From: Edaphochlamys debaryana | Taxonomy: Eukaryota; Chlorophyta; Chlorophyceae; Chlamydomonadales | Assembly (NCBI GenBank): GCA_016858145.1 | Contig: JAEHOE010000028.1 | Span: 310,001-374,000, forward strand | Direction of reading: 5' to 3' | Length of the DNA: 64,000 nt | Shown: positions 46,802-57,205 of the stretch, one piece after another | Numbering within the stretch: position 1 is the first letter of the stretch | Layout: the number at the start of each line of letters is the position of its first letter | Position numbers and translations under genes: made by a program | Notes under the pieces: generated by a model | What the model saw: only the letters and a program-made list of their open reading frames with translations | What the model was told of the DNA's origin: nothing | The model's database searches: none

Positions 46802-49800
46802 TCAGCAGTCCGCATCCTCCATTTCCTTTCGCAGCTTCTCCGCCCGCTCCTTGTCCTCCTCCTCCTCGACCTCCTCCTCCTCCTCCTCCCCGGGCGGCAC
46901 GTCCTTGGGGATGTCGTTGACAATGTGGTCACTAGAAAGGGTGAAGAGGCAGCAGGAGTAAAGGATCAATCAAGGGGCGGCGGGGGGTCAACATGGCAAG
47001 GGTTGCTGTGCGTGGCTGCTGGCACCCCTCAGCCCCTCAGGGTCCGTGTCCCTACGACCCTCCTGTGGCATCAGCCGCGCCGCCGCTTCCTCCAACAGCC
47101 AGGTCAGTAAGACCCCAATCACAAAAATAGGCGCCCCACCATACCTGAACAGGTACGTGATGTACCGGTCGCGCATCCAGGGGTTGATGGTCTTCCAGAT
47201 GGGGTCGGGCGAGTGCCCCACGTCCTCCAGGTGGGCCCACCGAATGAGGCTGTCGTCTACCGGAGGCGGCCCGTGCTCCTCCCCCGCCCCCGCCCCCTCC
47301 TTTTTGACCTCCGCCGCTTTCTGGTCCTTGTCCTTGTCCTTGTCCTCCCCGCCGCCGTCCTCCTCCATCGCATCCGCCGCCGCTGCAGCCGCCGCCGCGG
47401 CCTCGGCCGCTTCCTTGGCGGCGGCCGCCTCCGCCGCGGCCTTGGCGGCTGCTGCTGCTGCGGCGGCGGCGGCCTCCTGCGCCAGCTTGTTGTCGGCCAT
47501 CTTGGCGACGGCGGTCGCGGGCTTTCCGTCGCAGCTGCACTTGATGCAGTTGTGGGTGTCGCATTTGGCCTGCCGGTTGATCTGGGCGCAGGGCATGCAT
47601 GAGAGGGCGGGGGTTGGACAGGGTAGGTTCCAGACATATGTTACGGGCGTTGACCCGACCCGCACGCTCAATCAGTGGGCATGGCGTGCGTGCCGGCCTT
47701 CACGGGTGCAGGCGTGTGCTTGCAGGGCGTGAAGGACGGCTCGCAGCCAAGCAGACGTCACCCCCAGACTTCTCCTCCGCGTGCCCCAGCCCACGGACCG
47801 CCCCACCCCACCTCGAATAGCGCCTTCATCTCAGCCCCGCTCATGCGGTTCTGCGCGGAATGGAGGAAGGGGCGACGGGAGGCGGGAATCATCAAGCCAG
47901 GTGAGAGCCACACACAGTACAGTAGCTGTCATTTGCCTTATGACCGCCCGGATGCATCTCGAGGCTGGGGCGGGGAGCCTTATGAGTGCTTCTGTCGAGG
48001 TCGTTCCCTGGGCCATCCCACGACCGTACTCGTGCGTGCGGCGCGTACGACGCGTACGGCACGTACCGCGACGGCGCTCTCGTCCACGATGGCGTTCGAG
48101 AGCCCCATCTTGGCGATCTGGCGCTGGAAGATCTGGGACGAGCGGCAAAAGAGTGGGGGCAGCAGGGTCAGCAGCCTTGGCATGTGTCTGTGCGCGGGGA
48201 GGGAGCGCGCCCCAGCCTCGCGGCCCCAGCCTCTTACCTGAGCCCGCCCCGCGGCACGCCCGTCACCCGCCCCTCCAGCCTCCTTCCCTTCCCATTTCCC
48301 TTCCCGCCAGCCCTGCCTCTGCCCCTTCCTTCCCCTGGTTTGTGAAGCCTGGTGGCGAGGCCGCATAAGCCCCCTCTCCCCAGCCTCTGTCCTTCCTCCT
48401 CCCCTGAACCCGTGCCCCGCCGCCGGGCCCGACCTTCTCCTTGATGGAGCGGGGGGGGGGGGGTAAAAACATTAGTTCCATACACCACCCCACAAAAGTT
48501 CGGACCCCCCCGACCCCCCCACCCCCCCCCTTGCCGTACACTGCACACACTGCCGTACATGGCCATAATGTAACCCGTTTCTCTCGACTTTTGTGCCAAT
48601 CGTGTGCGCTTCGTGTGCGCTACTGCCTTGCGCGTGAACCGGAAGCGTCGATGAGGCTTGGGTCCTGTCCATTGACCATCCCCGCGTCCATGGACCACTC
48701 TCCGGTACCTTGCATCCGCGCTATTCATGCCCTATGCCTCCTATATGATTAGCTACGGCCATAATAGTACATCCGGACGTCTAGCAGCGGTGGCAGTGCC
48801 GGTCGTGACGTGTCCCACGCGCGGACATGCCGACATGTGGCACCCGCAGCCACCCTTCGACCACCATCCCTATGGTCTGTGGTGCTCAGGCACACCCACG
48901 GTTCAGCCTCTCCTTGATACCACGCGTTTACGCAAGGAAAGGGCCCTTGGGCTGCGTCAGACCGCTGTGACAAAAGTTCGGACGGGAGCTGTACAAAAGT
49001 TCGGGACCCCCCTCCCCCCCCCCTCCCCCCCCCCACTTTGAGGGCTCATAACTTTTTTCCTAGAACCTCGATTTTCATTCTGAAAGCGGATTTGGGCTCC
49101 TCTTGTCGAGCTCTCCAAAGTTAAAGCGTGGTGTAGTTTTTTACACTTCCTGCCCCCCCCCTGGATGGAGACCGTGATGAGCACCCCTCCTCCCCCTCGC
49201 TCGTTAACGCCAGGTGGTGAGGCCACATAATCCCCCTCTATCTCCCTAGCGTCTGCCCCGTCCCAACCCCCGCCGCTGGGCCCCACCTTCTCCTCGATGG
49301 ACCCGGTTGTGAGCAGGCGGTAGATCCACACCTTCTTGGTCTGCCCCTGCCGCCACACGCGGGCCATAGCCTGCAGGTCGTTGGCGGGGTTCCAGTCTGC
49401 GGGGCGAGCAGGGGAGGGAAGGGGGGGGGGCAGGGCAGTGGCAGGCCTTGGCTTGTGAGTTGGGTTCGAGGGGGAAAAGCGCTGCCGGCCTCCACAATAG
49501 CTGGCCGGAGCGCACCCCTCGGAGCGCCCCCCGCGGGTCATCGCAATGGCAAGGTTGTGGAGCCCCTTGCATTGATGCTTGCGAACCCAGATACCCGTTC
49601 CCAAATCGGTTGCCAACCGCCGACCGCCAACCGCCAAGCCGCACCCACCCGGGTCGAACAGCACCAGGCGGTTTGCCCCGATGATGTTGAGCCCCACCCC
49701 CCCCGCCTTGGAGGAGAGCAGCAGCACGAAGGAGGGGTGGGAGGGGTCGTTGAACGTGTCCACCTGGGGGATGGGCGGGAGGGGGGTGGGAGGGGGGAGG

Positions 49801-50965
49801 AGCTGCGGACGAGGAGGTGCGTACTGTCCAAAAGACTCGCACCCGCAGTCTTAGCTCTCGGCCTTAAAGCCCACCCCGCCGCCGGCCCAGTCCAGGCAGC
49901 CCACCGCACCCCCTCCCTCGTGTGCCTCCTCTGCCCTTCCAACCCTCTGACCCTCCCGATCCTGCCCCCCGCCCGCCGGCTCACCACCGGCTGTCGCTTG
50001 AGGTTGTTGACGTCGCCGTCCAGGCGCATCCAGCTCCAGCTGTGCGCGTTGCACATCTGGCGAGGGATGTGTGGAGGACAGCACGACCAAGGGTCAGGAC
50101 TCGGTCAAGAGCTTTCCTTATCAAACAAGAGGGTTGGTTGTGTGCCCTGCCCCTCTCCTTCCCCTGTGAGAACCACCGTTGGGGCGCCCAAAACAGCTGC
50201 GACAGAGCCATGCAACCCTGTCCCCCCCTTTTCCCCCCCTCAAAAAACACCAGACCCCCCCGCCAGCCACCAGGTGTGGAGCCCCTCCTCACGCAGACGC
50301 CACCACGCTACGTTGATGCTCCTGTCACTCTCCCTCCCCCTTCCCCTGCATCTTCCCGGTGCCCCCCATCCCACCCCCCACCCCCCACATCCCACCCACC
50401 ACGGCCAGCATGTCCAGGGCCTCCGTGTAGTTGGACACGATGACCACCTTGTCGCCGCTGCGGCTGTCGCGCACCGCCTTGAGGATCATCTCCAGTACGG
50501 CGATCTGCCGTACGGTTGTACGGAGAAGGTGAGGAGGGGGGCGATTTGGGGGGGCCATGAGGAAGAGTAAGGGGCAATAGCTGCCTACCCGTTGAGTAGG
50601 GAGCACGTGGGCGGGGCGCGTTGGCCCCATCGCGCGCTAAGGACCCATGCCAGCGCTGCTACGGCCCGCTATAAACGGGATGGGGCAGGCAGTGGTTCCG
50701 CGGATCCCCCCCCCCCCTTGGCCACACGCGCACGCACCTTGCCCCCATGTAGCGACTGGCAGGCCCGTGGCTTGTAGGCGGGGCAGTTGGTGGGGTCGTT
50801 GAAGAGGGGCAGGCAGCCCTCGAAGCCCGTCACCACCTCCCTCGGCACTTTGTCCTTGCCCTCCCCCTCCCCACCGCCGCCCTCCCCTCCCCCTCCTGCC
50901 CCGCCTCCGCCGGCTTTGCCGCCCTTGCCCTTTCCGGTACCGCCGCCGCCGCCGCCCTTCTTCTT

Positions 50966-50996
<31 letters not shown>

Positions 50997-53900
50997 CCCT
51001 CGAAATCGGAGTCGTCGCCGTCGCTGTCGGCGGCGCCAAAGGCGGCGGCGGCGGCGTTGGCAGCGGCGCGCTTGGGAGCCTCCCGGGCCACGGGCGGCGG
51101 CGCCGCCACGCGGGCCTTGGCGGGCTTGGGCGCCACCATGTCGTACACCTGGCGGCGAGGTACGGAAGGGTACGGCGTCAATGGCGCTGTGGCGTTTCTG
51201 TGTCCCTTTCACTCCGCCTCTGGTTTGAGACATCCCGCCCAAGCGCCAGGCACGACGGCGTGGGCCCCAGCGCACGCACACGGGTCACAGGTCTGTGTCC
51301 CTCTTCCTCGGCCCCTGCCCCCCCCCCCCCCACACACACACACACGCGCTGTGTCGTGTCTGTGTCCCTCTTCCTCGGCCCCTGCGTGAGAACCCCTGAG
51401 AACCCCTGCTTGAGGACCTCGCCAGTGTTGTTAGGCTGGGGTTGCACTTTGCTGGCCTTGCTTTTCGCGTAACCTCGTCCCCGCTTCTCCTTCCCCCTGC
51501 GTGAGAACCCTGGCCGATTGCCTGGTGCTGTCGGGTGAGAGCGCCACCACGCCCGGGTCACATGCGGCACGGCTCACCAGGTCGGGGTGACAGCACATCT
51601 TCTTGACTGCGGGGAGGGGCAGCGCCGGCAGTTGTTAAAAAATATGGACCTCCGGTCTGATGTCATACGTCGGTAGGCGAGGTAAACTCATGAACGCACC
51701 TGCTGTGATTGCCGCCAGCACCGTCAGACGAGGGGGCGGCTGCCCACCCGCGCCCCCCGCGGCCGCATCGCCCCCTCCACCCGCCACCGGAGGGTCTGCT
51801 GCCGCCGCCGCCACCGTCGCCGCCAGTGCTCCAGCCCCCGCCGTGGCTCCCCCGCCGCCGCCCTCGCCCTCGTCCCCAGACGCATCGCTGTCGGCGCCCC
51901 CGCCGCCGCCCCGGCCGGCCTTGCCGCGGCCCGCCTTGCCGCCGCCCCGGCCCCCCGCCTTGCCGCCGCCCCGCCCGCCGGCGCCTGCCTCCTTGGCTGC
52001 TTCCTTGGCGGCCTTGCGGGCGGCGATGGCGGTGGCTTTCTCGCGCTTCTCCTGTCGGCCCTGGGGTTGAAGAAAGCACGGAGCAACGACAATAAAGAAC
52101 AGGGCCGGGACCCCACACAATCCCGTCTACGTCGAAGCACTTGCGCCCCGGACTTGAGCGGACGTCCCCCATCCCAAAGGAAAGGAAGCAGGGACGCTCC
52201 TCAGCCACAGCATCACCCAACCTAGGTAGAGCGTCCCGGGCGGCCACGTCCCAAGCCCCCTGCGCCCACCTCGATCGCGGCCTGTACGGCAGGTGACTTG
52301 AGGAAGAAGTCGTACAGTCGGGCCTGCAGCGGGGCCATGCGGCAGAAGACCACCTGGGGGGTAATGGGGGGGGGGGGAAAGTGGGGCACGTCAGAGTGGG
52401 GTGTAGTCGGATGAGGTCCAAACTCCGTCGTAAGTTTCCCTGGAACCCTGTCGTGCGTCCTGCAACCACCCGAACCCACCTCATTGCCCCGCCCCGCCCC
52501 CCACCCCACTGCACCGCACTTCACCGCCCCCCACTCCACCGCACCTGTGCCACCTTGGGCGGCATTTGCCCTGTACTTGCATGTACCGCCCCTTCCTTCT
52601 TAGGATCCCGACAAACCGCACCTCACCACCACCCATCCCCACTCCACCGCACCTGCTCCACCTTGGGCGGCAGCTGTCCTGTTGGTGCGTGTAACCCCCT
52701 CCAGGACCTCCCCCCTTGATACCGGTACCCACCGCACCTGCTCCACCTTGGGCGGCAGGTACTTCTTCATGAGCGCGCACGTGCGCCGCAGCAGGAAGCG
52801 CCCGCACAGGTCCGTCAGCTGCGCCTGGCGCTCGGAGCCCAGGCGGGCCTCGGCGTCGGAGGCCTCAGCGTCCTGCGGGACAGGGGGCAGGGGTCAGGGG
52901 TCAGGGGGCAGGTGGAGGAAAGGGGGTTGTTAGGGGGGTATCAGGGCTCACATCGCCCCTTCCCCGGCCCCCCGTCACCCCTCCCCCTCACGTTGCTCCT
53001 TCCCCGGCCCCAAGTCAGCCCCCCCTCACGCACGTTGCCCCTCAGGATGGGGTTCTCGTAGAAGCGCCGGAAGTGCGCCGGCTCGCCCAGCAGCCCCGGG
53101 ACCGCCACGTTGAACAGCGAGAAGAACTCCGTCTGGCGGTTGGAAGTTGGTAGTTGGGAGTTGGAAGTCGGCGGTCAGAGGTTGATCCTGGGGTGCTCAT
53201 CATGCGGCCCGCCCCCAACAAGTTAAAATTGACGAGCCTTGTGGAAGCCCATACCCTCCTCTCCTAATCTCAACTGTCACCCCGGGCCCTATCTCCCCCT
53301 GCCTACCAGGTCGGTCCCGCTAGCATAGCCGTGCTCAGGAACAGCAGCAGAAGCGCTAGACAGCCTCGTAGCTTGTGCACTACGCGGGGCCTATGCCCTT
53401 CCCTGCCCCTGCCCCCCCACCAGGTCGTTCTGGATGGGCGTTCCCGACAGCAGGATGCGCATCTTGGCGGGAAGGGAGGCCACTGCCTGAGGTAGGGTAG
53501 GGAAGGGGGTTGGGGTAAGGGGCATGGGTATGTCTGTGAAGGGACCACTTGCAATCCTGTGGCTGGGCGGGGCTCTTTCTGTGTGACTTGGGGGCTCCTG
53601 GGGGCTGCCCCCGGGGGCTGAACGCTAAAGTGGGAAGCAAGCTTCCCACCACGCCAGATCCGACCTTTGTCAGTACTGCCTCGCCGTTCTTGAGGAAGTG
53701 CGCCTGGGCAGGGCAGGAAAGTGCGGTGAAAGAAGACGTAGGAAGACATTCAGCTCGCACTTGGCTTAGCCGCGGCGGCCCCCCAAGAGCAGGCCTGCAC
53801 CAGGCCCAGAGCAGGCCCGCACCAGGCCCACGCCAGGCCCCACCTCGTCGCAGATGACGATGTCGATGCCCTTCTTAGTCACTGCGTCCCGGTGGTCACG

Positions 53901-56341
53901 GAACGTCTGGTACCCCATGACCAGCACCTGACAGGGGGAGAGGGGCAGGGGGGGTAGGGAAAGGAGGCGCCAAGGGGAGGTAGGGAGGAGGAAACAGAAA
54001 GTGGGTGGGCGACTGTAGGCGGTGGTGGTCCCCGCAAGCAGTTCTTAGGCCGTCCTCCCCGCCTACCTGCGGCTTGCCGCACCGCTGCGCGTGGAATCCA
54101 CCAAACGTTGACAGCGTGTTCTTGACCTGGAGTCAGGGGCACAGTAGGGGCGGGCAGGAGTGGGAGGGGGCGGGAGCCCAGGGCCACGCAACGGCCCCCG
54201 CCCGGTTGCCCGCTTGACATCCTCCCCCACACACCCCCACCCACACACCCCCACCCACACACCCCCACACCTGCTGCCCCTTCGTGTCGACCACCGCAAT
54301 GGGAGCCACACGGCCCTGCAGGCAGTTGCAGGCGGTCGCAGGCGGCCGGGGAAGTGAGGTGTGTAGCTTTGGGCGACAAGTAGAGCTCCGTCAGAGTACA
54401 AGCTGCCAGGCTCTCTCCCATCCCTTCCTCCAGCCTCTGGATCAGCTCCTGAAAAAGGCCATACCATACAGCGACGTACGGCCGGCAACAGCACTCAGAC
54501 CGGCACCCTGTCAGCCCCTCATCTCCCTCCACCCCCTCCGCCACCTGCAGCCACTTTTCCAGCTCCTTGCCCCAGTTGGCCACCAGCGAGGGGGGGCACA
54601 GCACGAGCGGCTTGGAGGCCGCGGGCTTGCCGTGGGGCCCCGTGGTGAGCAGCACCCACAGTGTGGCGATGGCCTGGGGCGGCGGGCGGCGGGTGGCGGC
54701 GGGTGGCGGATGGGGAGCTCGAGAGATGCGGCCAAGGCGTGGCCGGTGGTGGGGCATTGAGTCTGCCCTGCGCCCTTGCGCTCCGCTTTTATCGGCAGGG
54801 GAAGGCGGGGAGAGCCGAGAAGGGGGTTGCACGGCCGCCCCCTACGATTCAACCCCTACCTGCCGGTACCCCTCGCGGTACCCCTGACCCCCCACCTGGA
54901 AGGTCTTGCCCAGGCCCATGCCGTCCCCCAGGACGCAGCCGGCCATGCCCTCCTGCCGCAGCCCCGCGCAGCACGCCACCGCAAAGGCCACCTGGGCGGG
55001 GGCAGGGAGGATGGGTGTTTTACTGAAGGGCACAACTAAGAGCACCGGTGTGCCCCTCATCCGTTGTACCTGTGAGAGCCCAGGCTGCGTGGATGGCTAA
55101 CGGTCACACGCGCGCACATGAGCCCCCGCAGAACTCCACGCAAGCACCCCCCCTCCCAAAGCAAACCCCTCATCCCCCCGCCCGCACCCCCTCCCGCTGA
55201 TGGCTGCGCAGCTGCGCCGCCAGCCAGGCCTCGACCCAGATGGCGCTGAGGGCGCGCTTGGGCGAGCCCTCGGGCTCCTTGGCGGGGTCGAAGATGCACA
55301 GCGGCTCCGTGTGCACGCTGCCATCGCCCTGCGTGGCCGTGACCGGAGGACAGGACCCGGGGACCCCCGGGAGCGGGGATTTAGGGCACATCCCATGGGC
55401 TAACCCAGGTGACGGTGCCGGTGCGGGTGCAGGTGCCCCCCAGGCTGATGCAACGGCCCAAGCTGCCTCCGATGCCACCCTTTCAGTACCCCAAATCACC
55501 CCGACCCACCTCCTTGCTGAGCACCATCGTCCGCAGCGCCCTGGACAGCTGCACCATGGCCCCGCCCAGGCCCCGGCGCGCGGGCCCCAGCGTCCCCCGC
55601 ACGCCCAGCTGCCCCGTGTAGTTCAGGACGGGGCACTGCAGAGGGGGGGGGGGAGGTGAGAACGAGGGCGGGTTGGGAGTTGGGGATGGGCAGGTGGGCC
55701 ACAATGGCGGCGCCTAATGAGAGGAGACGAGAGGTGGGCGGACGTATGGCCGACCCACATCGTCAACAAGCCCAGCCGAGTCCGTAATGCTCTCATCGAG
55801 GGGCCCCAGTCACGGCCCAGGCCCCACGCACCTTGTAGGGCTGAGCCTTGGGGGGCGCGGCCGGCGCCCCCGCCGCCCCGCCCCCACCCCCGGGCGTAGA
55901 GCCCCAGGGCGGGAGCTTGCGCGGCCCCAGCGTGCCCGTGCTCGGCCGCCGGACGCCGTTCACGAAGCGGCCGCGCGAGGCCGCGCGCGCCGCGCGAGAC
56001 GCATGTTGCTGCGCCGCGCTGAGCGCGACCTTGCGAGGCGGCTCGTTCTCCTCTCCTCCTGAGCCGTTGCAAGCTTTCTCGTCTTCATCTTCACCGTCAG
56101 GCTCGGGGTCGGAGGCTTGCGAGGGCTCCGCGTCCTCCTCCTCCTCGTCGTCGTCGTCCGAGCAGGGCTTGCCTTTGCGGCCCTTGACTGCGCCGCTTTT
56201 GCCAGCAGCGGCAGCACCAGAAGCCCTGCTGGCAGCAGCAGATGCGGCCGGCCTGTTGCCCGCAGCGAGCGCGCGCAGAGGCGCGCCCGCGGCTCCAGCG
56301 CCCGGGCGCGGCAGACCGCTGGGCGGCAAAGCCCGCTTCAT
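46802..56341 (-). CDS. RAD54: RAD54-type SNF2 DNA translocase
   Basis: Nuclear ATPase that works with RAD51 in homologous recombination. The start at 56341 ([11 protein letters not shown]) leads into a long Ala/Asp/Glu-rich N-terminus. Helicase motifs in order: [14 protein letters not shown] (about 54950), Ia [20 protein letters not shown] (54590), II CDE|AHFLKNG across an intron (53850/53700), [15 protein letters not shown] (53440), then LLRRT and [10 protein letters not shown] (52750), [17 protein letters not shown] (50430), [21 protein letters not shown] (49700), [13 protein letters not shown] and [20 protein letters not shown] (49350/48130). [27 protein letters not shown] and CDTHNCIKC are RAD54 marks rather than generic SNF2. 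Odd points: Gly for Glu in motif I, Gly/Lys- and Ala-rich inserts (50830-51130, 51700-52050), and duplicated exon ends inside two introns. About 20 exons; the tail is Glu-rich and ends at 46802. Confidence 0.9.
48348..48452 (-). repeat. Decayed copy of a RAD54 exon end and donor inside the intron
   Basis: This stretch aligns over about 105 bp with 49208-49311, which holds the exon end GSIEEK and the start of the intron. The copy reads SIKEK followed by GTCGGG. It lacks a plausible acceptor upstream, so it is probably not used. Confidence 0.75.
48492..49007. repeat. Intronic segment bounded by CAAAAGTTCGGAC repeats
   Basis: CAAAAGTTCGGAC occurs near 48493 and 48970, and a close variant (ACAAAAGTTCGGGAC) near 48992, each beside poly-C runs. 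The spacing suggests a short non-autonomous element or local duplication inside the RAD54 intron. Confidence 0.5.
52531..52758 (-). repeat. Three copies of a RAD54 exon end and donor
   Basis: The exon end reading YLPPKVEQ followed by GTGCGG (52731-52758) is repeated at 52641-52675 and 52531-52565 in the downstream intron. The copies keep CCGCCCAAGGTGG and CAG|GTGCGGTGG but lose upstream exon sequence. Confidence 0.8.
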
Positions 56342-57205
56342 GCCTGGAGCGCGGTTGCTGCTGCGAGCGCCCGGAGAAGCGCTGGTGCGTGGGTCAGCTC
56401 ACAGCTGCTGGCTCCAGGACATGAGAGGAGCGCGGAGCACCGGAGCTGTAGCACGTCGAGCTCAGCTGGAGTGGAGGCAATAAAGAAGCCAACGATGTGA
56501 TCACGAGCGGCGCCTATGTGCCGACATCCGAGCGTGAGGACAACGCGTGGCAAGAGGCCGGACTTCGGCACGCGGCTGGTTCCGGTGCATGCGGGCGTCC
56601 AGATCCCGCGCTCCCCTGTGCGTGCCGACCCCTCCCACCCCTCCCCCAACTTAACGCCCTCACCTCGCCAACCCAGCTGGCCCGGCATGCGTACAAGCGG
56701 GGGTTCAGCCCCCGACACTAACGAGGCATCGGAGAGAGACGGAATGGGAACAGGAAAGGCTTTGCAGGTGCCGGTTTCCAAGAATCTCGACCAGGGTTGC
56801 CAGACGCCGCTAACGGAGGTCTCCGACCCAGATCAGAATGCTTTGCACCCCGCCCGCTATCAAGGTCCTCCACTATTGTGCCTTGCTTGTGCTAGCCTAC
56901 CGCACGTCCCCGCCGCGCACCGCATGCTGCACGCCCCGTTCCCGACCCACATCCTGCCTAAGCCGCGCGCCCCCATACGTCCACCCTAATGCCACGCCTG
57001 CGCAAGCCCCGTCCCACCTCTGCACGCAGTCGGGAGCTCCGGCCACCGCTTGCCGAGCTCCTCTGCTCCGACCTCTTCCCTGGCGGGCCCTCTGCATCTG
57101 CTTGCTGACCGACTGACTGAAACCAGCCGCACGCAGCACGCAGCTCCGTCTTCACAGCACGCACCTCATTTATGCACGCCAGCGCTCGCCCCCGGCCGAC
57201 CCACA
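56342..57205. other. Intergenic region upstream of the RAD54-like gene
   Basis: Should hold the RAD54-like promoter and the 3' UTR of the next minus-strand gene. No exon and no clear poly(A) signal seen. Confidence 0.45.

Noticed and set aside
48430..48480. SIKEK segment as a real RAD54 exon
   Set aside because: It is preceded by a run of C without an AG acceptor and has diverged from the functional exon end.
54210..54280. Tandem CACACACCCCCACC repeat as a CRISPR-like array
   Set aside because: Simple 14-bp low-complexity repeat in a RAD54 intron with no spacers.
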